Origin: Verrucomicrobiaceae bacterium TMED86
GTDB lineage: Bacteria; Verrucomicrobiota; Verrucomicrobiia; Verrucomicrobiales; Akkermansiaceae
Length of the DNA: 36,131 nucleotides
NCBI GenBank assembly: GCA_002172625.1
Contig: NHEN01000025.1
Location: 1-36,131 of the forward strand
Reading direction: 5' to 3'
Part shown: in pieces, positions 1 through 9,422 of the stretch
Position numbering within the stretch: the stretch's first letter is position 1
How the letters are laid out: the number at the start of each line of letters is the position of its first letter
Notes under the pieces: model-generated
What the model saw: the letters and a program-made list of their open reading frames with translations, nothing else
Told to the model about the DNA's origin: nothing
Databases searched by the model: none
Position numbers and translations under genes: made by a program

Positions 1-66
1 GAAGACGAGCAGCTTGAGACCCTCGCCATCGAAGTCGTCGCCCGTAAGTTTGCGGCGATTGAATAA
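1..66 (+). CDS. 3' end of a truncated + strand gene (…EDEQLETLAIEVVARKFAAIE*)
   Basis: Frame 1 is open from the window edge to TAA at 64-66, followed by a terminator-like inverted repeat at 156-193. Too short to identify. Confidence 0.4.
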   Translation, partial: EDEQLETLAIEVVARKFAAIE

Positions 67-155
67 GGGGGTTGTGACGATTAAGGCGTATGAGTGCCTC
101 TTCGCGGTGCCCAAGCGGTGGTTTTTAGGGGAGTCCTGGCCGGTTCGGCCGTCTC

Positions 156-193
156 AAAATAGCCAGCGTTGATTGATCACTGATGGCTATTTT
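156..193. terminator. Probable bidirectional intrinsic terminator between convergent genes
   Basis: Perfect 10-bp inverted repeat AAAATAGCCA (156-165) / TGGCTATTTT (184-193), with A and T tracts on the outer ends, between a + gene end and a - gene end. Confidence 0.6.
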
Positions 194-234
194 CCCCCAA
201 GGATCTTTGTCATTGGGACTGAACTACGTTGCGA

Positions 235-711
235 TCAGTGATTTGGTGAGTTTTGGCAGCCTTGGCAAGGTGCCGTCCACTCCTGCTCACCGTCGGCATA
301 AGTCTCGAATTTCCAGATGGGGACCTGATGTTTGATGAGGTCGATGAGGTAGCGGTTCGCTTCAAAAGCGGCTTCGCGATGAGAGGAGGCTGTCAAGGTG
401 ACGACGGCGATGTCGCCGATCTCCAGGTCTCCGATCCGGTGGACTGCCAGGGCGTGGGTGATGGGGAATTTTTCGAGCGTTTTTTCGAGGATCCTTTGCC
501 CCTCTTTTTCGGCCATGAGAGGGTGGTGGGTATACGTGAGAGCGGTAACATCCCGGCCTTCATGGTGATTGCGTACTAGTCCCTCGAAGGAAACGATGGC
601 CCCGCAGGTGGGGTCCTCCATTTCTTTTCTTAGGGCAGTGAGATCGATGGCGGTCTCCTGGATGGAGAATTTATCCACCCGCGAAGGGAGGCATGAAGGC
701 GATGGTGTCAT
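235..711 (-). CDS. moaE: Molybdopterin synthase catalytic subunit MoaE (start at 711 ATG or 678 GTG; the 217-aa ORF is over-extended)
   Basis: Protein …CGAIVSFEGLVRNHHEGRDVTALTYTHHPLMAEKEG…HRIGDLEIGDIAVVTLTASSHREAAFEANRYLIDLIKHQVPIWKFETYADGEQEW is typical of MoaE. Confidence 0.9.
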   Translation of the reverse strand: MTPSPSCLPSRVDKFSIQETAIDLTALRKEMEDPTCGAIVSFEGLVRNHHEGRDVTALTYTHHPLMAEKEGQRILEKTLEKFPITHALAVHRIGDLEIGDIAVVTLTASSHREAAFEANRYLIDLIKHQVPIWKFETYADGEQEWTAPCQGCQNSPNH

Positions 712-1480
712 GATTTTTGAGCGGCGTTTCCCAGTCTGAGAATTCGTTGTCGACGGCTGCCTTGATGTGGGGCAAGTCGAGGGTGAAGTGGTGGCGAAGG
801 CGAACTTCTTCCCAGAGGCCTGCCAGAGTGGCGGCGGTGGTAGTGAGTTCCTCGCAGGTGGTTTTGGCTTCCTGGGAAAGCTTGGCAAAATACTCGATGG
901 TGATGGTTTTTTCCAGGGTTCCGTGTTGGTTTAAAAGTTGCAGTTCAGTGAGGAGCTCGGGCCGGTTGAGGTTGAGGAGGGCCTGGGGCTCCGAGGGCCT
1001 GAGTTCCACGCGATCGAGAGAGCGAATGAATCTTCGGGCACAGCGACGGTTTTCCGAGATGATTTTATTGAGAGTCGTGGATGCCGAGGGACCATAGATG
1101 GCACAGAGCGGCTCCGGGTGGTCATCGAGGGGATTTAGGAAGCAGGTGACGTCTTTTCCTCGGTTTTCAAAGAGTTGGGACAGGTCTTCCGGGGAAAGTT
1201 TCGGAAGATCGCAGGCGATCATGAGCCAGGCTGAATCCGGGTCATGAGCGAAGGCTGCCTGGAGGCCGCCGAGGGGGCCGGGAGAGGGTTCAAGATCTTT
1301 GATCGTGGGGAGGGGATGCTGTTCGGTGTCATCGTGAGCGACCGAGATGTAGATGTTTTCGGTGAGGGGCTTGATGAGGCCAATGGTCCGCTCAAGCAAG
1401 GTGACGCCGCCGATTTCCAGCTGGGATTTGTCGGTTCCCATACGGGAGGATTTCCCGCCGGAGAGAATGAGCGCTTTCAT
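671..1480 (-). CDS. MobA-like molybdenum cofactor guanylyltransferase fused to a C-terminal MoaD domain
   Basis: N-terminal MobA signature LILSGGKSSRMGTDKSQLEIGG; C-terminal ~75 aa is MoaD/ubiquitin-like (TITIEYFAKLSQEAKTTCEEL…) ending in the required Gly-Gly (MPPFAGG*). Confidence 0.85.
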   Translation of the reverse strand: MKALILSGGKSSRMGTDKSQLEIGGVTLLERTIGLIKPLTENIYISVAHDDTEQHPLPTIKDLEPSPGPLGGLQAAFAHDPDSAWLMIACDLPKLSPEDLSQLFENRGKDVTCFLNPLDDHPEPLCAIYGPSASTTLNKIISENRRCARRFIRSLDRVELRPSEPQALLNLNRPELLTELQLLNQHGTLEKTITIEYFAKLSQEAKTTCEELTTTAATLAGLWEEVRLRHHFTLDLPHIKAAVDNEFSDWETPLKNHDTIAFMPPFAGG

Positions 1481-1739
1481 GATTTGTCGTTGGGAATGTC
1501 GTCGATCTTGGGCGGGAGCTTGGGGTCCTTGTGGGACAAGGTCGAGAGAATGCTAATTTTTTGGGGTAAAAAATACTTTGATCAAAAGAGGAGAAGGTGT
1601 TGAAGAAACTTCCCGGGAAAATCTTAGTTGTGGGGGACCATGGCATACATATGGGAGGTTGTTCATCACCGCCGTGACAAACGACGGTTTGCTGCCGATG
1701 GGGTGAATGTGGTTTGAGGAGAGGCTTCGCGCGCTCTTC

Positions 1740-3356
1740 TTAGAATCTCCGCAGGACCGTGTCGCTTTCGAAGCGTGATTCGGTGTTTGGGTAGTCGAGA
1801 GTGTGGTGGGACCCGCGTGACTCTTTCCGGAGTTGGGCGGAGTCGATGATGATGGAGGCGGTGGCAACAAGGTTGCGGAGCTCGAGAATATCGGGCGTGA
1901 CGGTGTGGCCCCAGTAGAATTCCTTCACTTCGCGGCGGAGGTTTTTCAAGCGATAGGCGGCGCGACGCAGGCGGTTGTCGGTGCGGACGATGGAAACGTA
2001 GTCCTGCATCGTGCGGCGGAGTTCGTCCCAGGCGTGGTAGATATTGACTAGCTCATCGGGTGGGGCGGCGTTGCCACTTTCCCATATCGGAATTTCGGGT
2101 GCGTCGGGGATCTCTTTTCCGGGAGGGTAGAGACGCATGATTTCGGCGAGAGCGCGCCGGGCCATGACGTTGCCTTCAAGTAGGCTGTTAGAAGCGAGTC
2201 GGTTGGCTCCGTGCAGACCAGTGAATGCAACCTCGCCGACGGCATAGAGACCGCGAATGGTGGTTTTGGCATTCATGTCGGTCACGACGCCGCCGCATTG
2301 GTAGTGCGCAGCGGGGACGACCGGGATGGGTTTCTCCAGAGCGTTATGTCCGTAGGAAAGGAGAGTTTCGTGAATGAATGGGAAGCGTTCGGTGAAGTGA
2401 TCGGCGAGTGGAGAGACGTCGAGGAAGACGCAGGGTGCGCCGGTACGTTTGATTTCGGTGTCGATGGCGCGGGCGACGATATCGCGGGGGGCAAGTGAGC
2501 CGCGCGGGTCATGTTCTTTGACAAACTCGACACCTTCGTCGTTGACGAGAATGGCACCTTCGCCGCGCACGGCTTCGGAGACGAGGAAGGAACGCGCTTC
2601 GGGGCCGGAGGCGGCCGGGTTGTAGAAACAAGTGGGATGAAATTGAATGAATTCCATATTGGCAATGGACGCCCCGGCGCGCCAGCTCATGGCGAGTCCA
2701 TCGCCAGTCGAGGAATCCGGATTGGTGGTATAGAGGTAGGTTTTTCCGCACCCACCGGTGGCGAGAATAACGCGAGGCGAGGTGATGGTCTTGACCTCGT
2801 CGGTCTCGATTTCGAGAACGTAGGCTCCGAGGATGCGGTCGTCGGTCACCGAGCCAAGCTTGCCGGTGGTGATGAGATCAATGGCGTAGTGGTTTTCGAG
2901 AATGGTGATGTTTGGAGTTTTGCGGGCAGTCTCGACGAGCGAGGTGGCGATTTCGCGTCCGGTGGTGTCTTTAGCGTGAAGGATGCGTCGGTGTGAATGT
3001 CCCCCTTCTTTTCCGAGGGAAAAGCGGGAGGGGTCTTCTTCCTCGTGATCGAAATCAGTGCCCCAATCGACGAGCTCTTCGATCGTTTCAGCGGCTTCCT
3101 CGACGACGATACGCACAGTATCTTCGTGGCAGAGTCCGGCACCGGCATCAAGGGTGTCGGCAAGGTGTTTTGCGCAATCGTCGGTGGGATCGCGGAGTTC
3201 GGGCGGCAGGACGGCTGAGATCCCCCCTTGGGCCCATGCGGTGTTGGATTCCAGGAGCTTGCCTTTTGTGATGACCGTGACAGTTCCGTGTTCGGCTGCT
3301 TTAATGGCGAATGAGAGCCCGGCGATGCCGGAGCCGATAACGAGGAAATCGGACAT
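1740..3356 (-). CDS. nadB: L-aspartate oxidase (start likely 3356, MSDFLVIGSGIAGLSFAIKAAE)
   Basis: FAD-binding GSGIAGLSFA, NTAWAQGGISAVL, GGHSHRRILHAKDTTG, QFHPT and HGANRLASNSLLEG motifs of NadB. Confidence 0.95.
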   Translation of the reverse strand: MSDFLVIGSGIAGLSFAIKAAEHGTVTVITKGKLLESNTAWAQGGISAVLPPELRDPTDDCAKHLADTLDAGAGLCHEDTVRIVVEEAAETIEELVDWGTDFDHEEEDPSRFSLGKEGGHSHRRILHAKDTTGREIATSLVETARKTPNITILENHYAIDLITTGKLGSVTDDRILGAYVLEIETDEVKTITSPRVILATGGCGKTYLYTTNPDSSTGDGLAMSWRAGASIANMEFIQFHPTCFYNPAASGPEARSFLVSEAVRGEGAILVNDEGVEFVKEHDPRGSLAPRDIVARAIDTEIKRTGAPCVFLDVSPLADHFTERFPFIHETLLSYGHNALEKPIPVVPAAHYQCGGVVTDMNAKTTIRGLYAVGEVAFTGLHGANRLASNSLLEGNVMARRALAEIMRLYPPGKEIPDAPEIPIWESGNAAPPDELVNIYHAWDELRRTMQDYVSIVRTDNRLRRAAYRLKNLRREVKEFYWGHTVTPDILELRNLVATASIIIDSAQLRKESRGSHHTLDYPNTESRFESDTVLRRF

Positions 3357-3437
3357 GTGCTGGTGAGAATAGGGCAAATTTCACGAAAAATGAAATATCA
3401 ATTAGAATTCTGTATCTCTCGGCGTAAAAGAAGACGC

Positions 3438-5756
3438 ATGAGATTACTGGGATGCTTCTTTTTGGCAACCGGCATGGCGTGGGCCGATGCCAAGGTGAGC
3501 TTTGAAAAGGAGATCGAGCCTCTGCTGGATGCCTATTGTATTGATTGTCACGGAGACGGGAAAGCGAAGGGGGAGTTCTCGATGGATGAATACAAGGATC
3601 TCACCAAACACCTCAACGATGTGGATCATTGGATGGCGATTTGGCGGAATGTGCGTTCGCAAATCATGCCGCCTTCCGAGGAGGATCAGCTGGAAGTTGA
3701 GGAGAAGAAGCAATTGCTCACCTGGATTGAGAGAGAGGTTTTTAAATTGGACCCGAAGAATCCGGACCCGGGGCGGGTGACGATCCGGCGGCTGAATCGC
3801 ATAGAATACTATTACGCCATTAAAGATCTCCTGGGAGTGGAGTATGCCACTTGGGATAATTTTCCGGCGGATGATACCGGGTATGGTTTCGATACGATTG
3901 GCGAAGTGCTGACGATCTCTCCTCTGCACATGGAGAAGTATATCGAGGCGGCATCAAGCATCGTGGAGATGGCTCTTCCTCGAGGAGCGGCGACCGCGAT
4001 GCCGGTTCGGGAAGTGAGAGGGAGCCAATTCCGCTTGGTTGATGATGGCAAGCAACGCGGAAGTTGGTTGCCTTTTAAAACATCCCGCTCATCGGAGGCG
4101 GAGATCTCAGCTCCGGCGCAGGGGTACTACGATGTGAATTTCGATTTTGCGATTCGCGGTGCTGATGAGGCGACGGATCAGAGCGCCTACCTCGAGTTCT
4201 TTATCAATGGGAAAAAGGTTGCCCAACGGGCCTTGGGTTGGGATCAGCGTGACTATATCCGTTTGAGCTCGAAGACGAAATTGAAGAAGGGAGAAAATCA
4301 TCTTGAGGTGAAATTGATTGCCAAAAAACCTCCTGGCGAGAATCAGGGGGAGCAGGGCTTGGTTGTGAAGGTTGTGAGAATCAAGGGTCCTCTGGATGGG
4401 AGTTTCAAAGAGCCTCCCAAGGGATATAAAATGATTATGGTGGACGGTCCGGCTCCGAAGGAGATGCGGGATCGTGAATTGTATGCCCGTAAGATTATGA
4501 GGAGCTTCGTGAGCCGGGCTTTCCGGCGTCCACTCGATAGTGGAACGGTGGCTCGCTTGGTGAAGATGGCGATGAAAGTCGATGGTTCTCCCGGACGGAC
4601 TTTTGAAGACGGCATCAAGCATGCCATGACGGCGGTGTTGGCTTCCCCGCGATTTCTATTTCGTGCGGAGATTCAGCCCGAGCCGAACAACAAGGACAAG
4701 GTGGTGCTGCTCGATGAGTATGCGCTGGCGGCGAGACTTTCGTTCTTCTTATGGAGTTCGGTTCCCGATGATGAGTTGCTGAGTTTGGCTTATAAGAAGG
4801 AGCTTCGTAAAAACCTGAAGTCTCAGGTTGACCGGATGCTCGAGGATCCTCGTTCGCGGCGTTTCGTGGAGAATTTTGTCGGACAGTGGTTGCAGTCTCG
4901 CGATATCGAGGAATTTACGATTGATCCGCGGCGGATTTTGAACACGACCAGCCAGTTGGAAGCGACAAAAGTATTCAATGGCCGAGTGAAGAAAGACATG
5001 AAAACAGAGACCGAGATGTTCTTTGAGTTCGTGCTTAAAAATGATCGTCCAGCGGAAGAGCTGATCTCCGCGAAATACAGTTTTCTGAACTCGCGTCTCG
5101 CGAAGTTTTACGGAGTGAATGGCGTTGTTGGAGAAGAGCATCAACTGGTGGATCTCACCGAGCATCCGGAAAGGGGGGGGATTTTAACGCAGGGAACATT
5201 TCTGGTGGTGACATCGAACCCCACGCGGACCTCTCCGGTGAAGAGGGGATTGTTTGTGCTCGATAATCTTCTGGGGACGCCCGCTCCTCCTGCGCCGCCG
5301 AATGTTCCCGAATTGGAGGAGATTGCTCACAAATCCAAGAAGCCGATGACAATGCGGCAGATGATGGAAGTGCATCGCGAGAAGCCGATCTGCGCGGGGT
5401 GTCATGCGCGCATGGATCCGATTGGTTTGGGGTTGGAAAACTTCAACGCGCTCGGTCAGTTTCGCTCGGATGAGAAAGGGGTGAAGATTGATTCCGGAGG
5501 GCAGTTGGTGACGGGAGAGAAATTTTCCAATGTGACCACACTCAAGTCGATCCTGGCTGACGAGCGGAGGGATGATTTTTATCGCTGTCTTAGTGAAAAG
5601 CTACTGACTTACGCTATTGGTCGCGGGCCGGAGTATTTTGATGCGGTGACCATTGATGCCCTGGTGAAGAGATTGCATGATAAAAATGGCAGTCTCAAAG
5701 AACTAGTGGTGGGAGTGATTGCGAGTGCTCCCTTCCAAAAGCGCCGCGGGGATTGA
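3438..5756 (+). CDS. Secreted planctomycete-type cytochrome protein with DUF1587/DUF1592/DUF1588/DUF1585 modules
   Basis: Signal peptide MRLLGCFFLATGMAWA; heme motifs CIDCH and CAGCH; RRLNRIEYYYAIKDLLGV, RAFRRPL, ASPRFLFR, RLSFFLWSSVPDDELL, RGGILTQGTFL, CHARMDPIGLGLENF. Confidence 0.9.
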   Translation: MRLLGCFFLATGMAWADAKVSFEKEIEPLLDAYCIDCHGDGKAKGEFSMDEYKDLTKHLNDVDHWMAIWRNVRSQIMPPSEEDQLEVEEKKQLLTWIEREVFKLDPKNPDPGRVTIRRLNRIEYYYAIKDLLGVEYATWDNFPADDTGYGFDTIGEVLTISPLHMEKYIEAASSIVEMALPRGAATAMPVREVRGSQFRLVDDGKQRGSWLPFKTSRSSEAEISAPAQGYYDVNFDFAIRGADEATDQSAYLEFFINGKKVAQRALGWDQRDYIRLSSKTKLKKGENHLEVKLIAKKPPGENQGEQGLVVKVVRIKGPLDGSFKEPPKGYKMIMVDGPAPKEMRDRELYARKIMRSFVSRAFRRPLDSGTVARLVKMAMKVDGSPGRTFEDGIKHAMTAVLASPRFLFRAEIQPEPNNKDKVVLLDEYALAARLSFFLWSSVPDDELLSLAYKKELRKNLKSQVDRMLEDPRSRRFVENFVGQWLQSRDIEEFTIDPRRILNTTSQLEATKVFNGRVKKDMKTETEMFFEFVLKNDRPAEELISAKYSFLNSRLAKFYGVNGVVGEEHQLVDLTEHPERGGILTQGTFLVVTSNPTRTSPVKRGLFVLDNLLGTPAPPAPPNVPELEEIAHKSKKPMTMRQMMEVHREKPICAGCHARMDPIGLGLENFNALGQFRSDEKGVKIDSGGQLVTGEKFSNVTTLKSILADERRDDFYRCLSEKLLTYAIGRGPEYFDAVTIDALVKRLHDKNGSLKELVVGVIASAPFQKRRGD

Positions 5757-5935
5757 TTTGTGAGAGAAGTTGAGGGCTTGCTGAAGTATCTTAGTCTATT
5801 TTTCAGCCGTCAGGGGGTGGACGGCCAGAGGGAGCATTTCCTGGAGAGGATCTTTGGGACTCTCGGGAAGCTGATGGGATTCTAAGTCGGTAATTTTCTG
5901 CGAGATAATTTCGAGATTTATCGTATAATCATCCT

Positions 5936-7291
5936 ATGAACAGTGCATCGGGTATCAATCGCCGCGGATTTTTGCGTGGTCTGGGAGCGGCTGTGACCTT
6001 GCCGGCTCTGGAATCTATGCGCCCCTTGATGGCTGCGACCGCTTCCAGGGTGGCAACGACGGCGGCAGGGAGCCCGCTACGTATGGCGTATTTGTATATT
6101 CCAAATGGCGTGAATTTGGAGCACTGGCGTCCGTCGGGCACTGGAGCTAACTACACGCTCGGAAAATCGATGGCACCGCTTGAGGGACTTAAAGACCAGT
6201 TTCAGGTTTACACCGGATTTGCCCACCAACATGCCAAGGCCGGCCGGGATGGCGCGGGTGATCACGCACGGAGTAATGCGACATTTCTGACCGGCCAGCG
6301 GGCCAAGAAAACTTCGGGTGCAGACATCAAAGTGGGAGTCTCCGTGGACCAAATCGCGGCACGGGCTGCCCAGGATCAAACCCGGCTTCCCTCCTTGGAG
6401 CTCACTTGTGATGGCGTGCGCAAGTCAGGAAAATGTGACTCCGGATATTCTTGTGCGTATCAATTCAATCTTTCCTGGCGATCCGATACCCAGCCGATGA
6501 CTCCGGAAGGAAATCCGAGGCTTGTCTTCGAGCGCTTGTTTGGAGCGGGATCAGCGGATGAGCGAAAGAAGAGTCTCGTAAGACGAATGGGCTCGCAGAA
6601 GTCGATTCTCGATTTTATCTCCGATGACGCCAAGGCAATGCAGCGTCGCCTTGGGCGCAATGATCAGCACAAACTCGATGAATATCTCACGGGAGTTCGC
6701 GAGATCGAACGTCGGATTGGGAAAGCTGAATCATTCACTTCGATCGACCCCGGTGTCGCTGCTCCCGAGGGTAAGCCGAAGAACTACGCGGAGCATATGC
6801 AGCTCATGATGGATATGATGGTGCTCGCTTTCCAAACTGACTCGACCCGGATTTCCACTTTCCTGATGGCTCATGACGGAAGTAATCGAAACTTCAAAGA
6901 GATTGGCGTATCCGAGGGCCATCACAATCTTTCCCATCACAAGGACAAGAAGGATAACCTAGAAAAGATCCAGAAGATTGATCAGTATTATTTGACGCAG
7001 TTGGCTTACTTTTTGGAGAAGATGAAGAATACCGAGGATGTCGACGGAAAGTCGCTTCTGGATAATTCCATGATCGTATACGGAAGCGGCATTGCGGATG
7101 GAAATCGTCATAATCACGATGATCTTCCTATTATCGTGGGAGGTGGCGGCGGAGGCGCATTGACGCCCGGGCGTCATGTTGATCTTCGTGGAGAAGTTCC
7201 TCTTTCAAATCTCTATGTGCGGATGCTTAATGAGTTTGGGGTGAGCGCGAAGAGCTTCGGTGATTCAACCGGTGTTCTGGGCAAGGTATAA
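5936..7291 (+). CDS. DUF1552 domain protein with Tat-like signal
   Basis: N-terminal twin-Arg NRRGFLRGLGAAVTLPALE; …RMAYLYIPNGVNLEHWRPSG…, DHARSNATFLTGQRAKKT and YGSGIADGNRHNHDDLPIIVGGGGGG are DUF1552 hallmarks. Lies directly downstream of the DUF1592 gene. Confidence 0.9.
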   Translation: MNSASGINRRGFLRGLGAAVTLPALESMRPLMAATASRVATTAAGSPLRMAYLYIPNGVNLEHWRPSGTGANYTLGKSMAPLEGLKDQFQVYTGFAHQHAKAGRDGAGDHARSNATFLTGQRAKKTSGADIKVGVSVDQIAARAAQDQTRLPSLELTCDGVRKSGKCDSGYSCAYQFNLSWRSDTQPMTPEGNPRLVFERLFGAGSADERKKSLVRRMGSQKSILDFISDDAKAMQRRLGRNDQHKLDEYLTGVREIERRIGKAESFTSIDPGVAAPEGKPKNYAEHMQLMMDMMVLAFQTDSTRISTFLMAHDGSNRNFKEIGVSEGHHNLSHHKDKKDNLEKIQKIDQYYLTQLAYFLEKMKNTEDVDGKSLLDNSMIVYGSGIADGNRHNHDDLPIIVGGGGGGALTPGRHVDLRGEVPLSNLYVRMLNEFGVSAKSFGDSTGVLGKV

Positions 7292-7309
7292 AACCACTTA
7301 AGAGTCATC

Positions 7310-7348
7310 AAAAAAGCCCGCGCGATGATCTCGCAGCGGGCATTTTTT
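7310..7348. terminator. Intrinsic terminator, probably bidirectional between convergent genes
   Basis: AAAAAAGCCCGC…GCGGGCATTTTTT: 6-bp GC stem flanked by an A run and a T run, immediately after the DUF1552 stop. Confidence 0.8.
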
Positions 7349-7366
7349 GTGAGTGGGTCGGAGGCT

Positions 7367-7720
7367 TCAAGGGACGCGGAAAATCATCCCTCTGTTGTCT
7401 GGATCTTCGGCGAGATCGCCGGATTTCAACTTGCTCACACGGACTTTGTTGTAAGGCTTGTAGGGGCTCAGGACGATTCCGGCTTCAGGAGTCGGCACCG
7501 CAAGCGGATAGGTGTTGGGGTTCCGCGTGATTCTTTTGGTGGGTTCCGGAGTGGGTGGCAGGGTGACGACCTCGGCTTGAGCGGCCACTCCCTGGGGGGC
7601 GCCGAGAAGATCGTCCAGAGCGGCCGGGGCACCATTATTTTTGGGAGGCGGTGGAGATTGTTGGCAGGAAACGAAGGTGCAAGCCAAGGCTCCAGAGAGG
7701 ATCGCAGGGAATAATTTCAT
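7367..7720 (-). CDS. Small putative lipoprotein of unknown function
   Basis: MKLFPAILSGALACTFVSCQQSPPPPKNN: signal peptide with lipobox-like FVSC. Confidence 0.65.
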   Translation of the reverse strand: MKLFPAILSGALACTFVSCQQSPPPPKNNGAPAALDDLLGAPQGVAAQAEVVTLPPTPEPTKRITRNPNTYPLAVPTPEAGIVLSPYKPYNKVRVSKLKSGDLAEDPDNRGMIFRVP

Positions 7721-7809
7721 CGGAATATAATCGTCCTTGATTGTCGGGCGGGGTGAAGGTTACCGAATATGTCGGTGAATTCCATGCTGAATTGCTAATT
7801 TGTCTGCAC

Positions 7810-8379
7810 CTATCTTTGAATCGGGGCAGTAATGATGACCCAGTAGTGGTGGTAAGTGGAGCTGGGATAATAGGCGTATCCCACGCCGTAGCGCAGATGG
7901 TTTTCGTAAAAGGGCGCCGCTGCGAGGAGGTGGCTGCGGTGCCCGGATGAATTTACGAGTGTGTGGAATGCTTCTTTGGCAGTGGCTTTGCCTCCGAGGA
8001 TGGACTCCACTTGATTGGAGTTTTTGAAAGCAGTCCATTCGATGGGCAGACGGTATCCGGCGCGGGTGAGGTGCCAATTGGGGCCGTGGCCATCGGGATC
8101 GACGTGGCCAAAGTAATTTCGCCGGGCCATGTCCCGGGCGCGGGCCCTCGCGACCGAGGTGAGGCGGGCATTGTAGAGGAGAGTTTTTCGTTTTTGTTTT
8201 GGGTGGCCTCGCATGAGCCCTGCCATTTCGCGTTCTTTAGCGGTCCCTCCGTCGCTCGCGATGGGGCGGGGGTTGACCGTGATATTGTCGGTTCCGCCGC
8301 AGGAAATCAGGACGAGGCAAGGGATGATGCTGACAATAAAGAGGCGTAACTTGATGCCCCACAAGATGACTCCTCTCAT
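7810..8379 (-). CDS. CAP/SCP (YkwD-like) secreted lipoprotein
   Basis: Lipobox LVLISCGG; ARARARDMARRNYFGHVDPDG, LVNSSGHRSHLLAA and YGVGYAYYPSSTYHHYWVIITA match CAP-domain motifs. Confidence 0.85.
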   Translation of the reverse strand: MRGVILWGIKLRLFIVSIIPCLVLISCGGTDNITVNPRPIASDGGTAKEREMAGLMRGHPKQKRKTLLYNARLTSVARARARDMARRNYFGHVDPDGHGPNWHLTRAGYRLPIEWTAFKNSNQVESILGGKATAKEAFHTLVNSSGHRSHLLAAAPFYENHLRYGVGYAYYPSSTYHHYWVIITAPIQR

Positions 8380-8467
8380 CGGCTGAGGGAAGCCAAGGTC
8401 TTGAAATTTTTCACGAGGGGAAAATTACCGTTCTTTACCACGGGCGATTCTCCTCTAGTTTGTCCCA

Positions 8468-8725
8468 GTGAAGCTATCGCTCCTTGTGGGATTGATGACC
8501 GGGTTATTGTGGGCCGGAGGATCGAGGCTTCTCTTGGTCAGTCCCCCGGAATTGAAAGAAGCCTGGCAGGAGTGTGCCCGGGAGCATATTGAGAAGCGTC
8601 GACATTCCGACCGACGTTTATTTCATCAGCCCGACCTCGTCGATGACGCTCGCAAGTCGGCGACTTATCACCAGGGGATCTGCGAAATCAATCTTCTGGG
8701 AGATCCCACTCTCCAAGTGAAATAA
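8468..8725 (+). CDS. Small hypothetical protein with N-terminal hydrophobic segment
   Basis: 85-aa ORF whose TAA overlaps the next ATG by 1 nt (TAATG), suggesting translational coupling. Confidence 0.45.
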   Translation: MKLSLLVGLMTGLLWAGGSRLLLVSPPELKEAWQECAREHIEKRRHSDRRLFHQPDLVDDARKSATYHQGICEINLLGDPTLQVK

Positions 8726-9042
8726 TGAAAATCCCTCTTCCAACTGAACGTGCAATGGGGCTGGTGACGGTTCTTTCGGGAGTGGCGATACCGATCGCGC
8801 TATTGATCGGTGCCGGGACTGATCTGGGTGGAGATGGCGCAGGGGTGCCTATTTTCAATGCTGTGATGTGGACCGTGAATCCATTTGGGATGGAAGCCGT
8901 CAAACTGGTAGGTGGAATCAGTGGAGGTCTGTTTAAGTTGGTGGCCAGCTACATTGTGGGAACCAGCCTCTCTGCATTGCTTTGGGGCATGATTGATGGC
9001 TTTTTCCGCTCCTGTCGAAAATCTAGTCCTTCTGCCGACTGA
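8725..9042 (+). CDS. Small hypothetical membrane protein
   Basis: 105 aa with two to three hydrophobic segments (MGLVTVLSGVAIPIALLIGAG; LVASYIVGTSLSALLWGMI); coupled to the upstream ORF. Confidence 0.5.
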   Translation: MKIPLPTERAMGLVTVLSGVAIPIALLIGAGTDLGGDGAGVPIFNAVMWTVNPFGMEAVKLVGGISGGLFKLVASYIVGTSLSALLWGMIDGFFRSCRKSSPSAD

Positions 9043-9418
9043 TCCGGTGGCCAATGAGCCCCAGGAAAATGATGCCAAGAATGCTGGCGGTCAGATCGGC
9101 GAAGGAAAACGTTCGCGAAGGAATGAAGGCTTGTGAGAGTTCGTCGATCGTAGAGAGGAGAAAGATGCAGCCCATCACAATGAAGCTTGAGCGCCACGGT
9201 GGGAAGGGAAGGCGATGGGCTAATCCGGCCACGGCACAGAGACTGATCAGGCCCATGATAAAAAAGTGGCCCACTTTGTCGAAGTAGGGGATCTTTCCAA
9301 CCGTGGCAAAAAACCAGGTGGCCTTCGAGTCGCGGGCAATAATAAAAATGACCATGAGTAAGACGACACCCAGCAGGCAGGAAAGCCAGAATCGGGGTGG
9401 ACGACGCGGAATATTCAT
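9023..9418 (-). CDS. VanZ-like family membrane protein
   Basis: FDKVGHFFIMGLISLCAVAGLAHR…IDELSQAFIPSRTFSFADLTASILGIIFLGLIG is the VanZ-like pattern. Confidence 0.85.
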   Translation of the reverse strand: MNIPRRPPRFWLSCLLGVVLLMVIFIIARDSKATWFFATVGKIPYFDKVGHFFIMGLISLCAVAGLAHRLPFPPWRSSFIVMGCIFLLSTIDELSQAFIPSRTFSFADLTASILGIIFLGLIGHRISRQKD

Positions 9419-9422
9419 TTTT

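Noticed and set aside
5757-5935. Short open frames on both strands between the DUF1592 and DUF1552 genes (e.g. 41 codons from GTG 5760)
   Set aside because: Too short to distinguish from chance, with no clear ribosome-binding site or standard start; left as intergenic.
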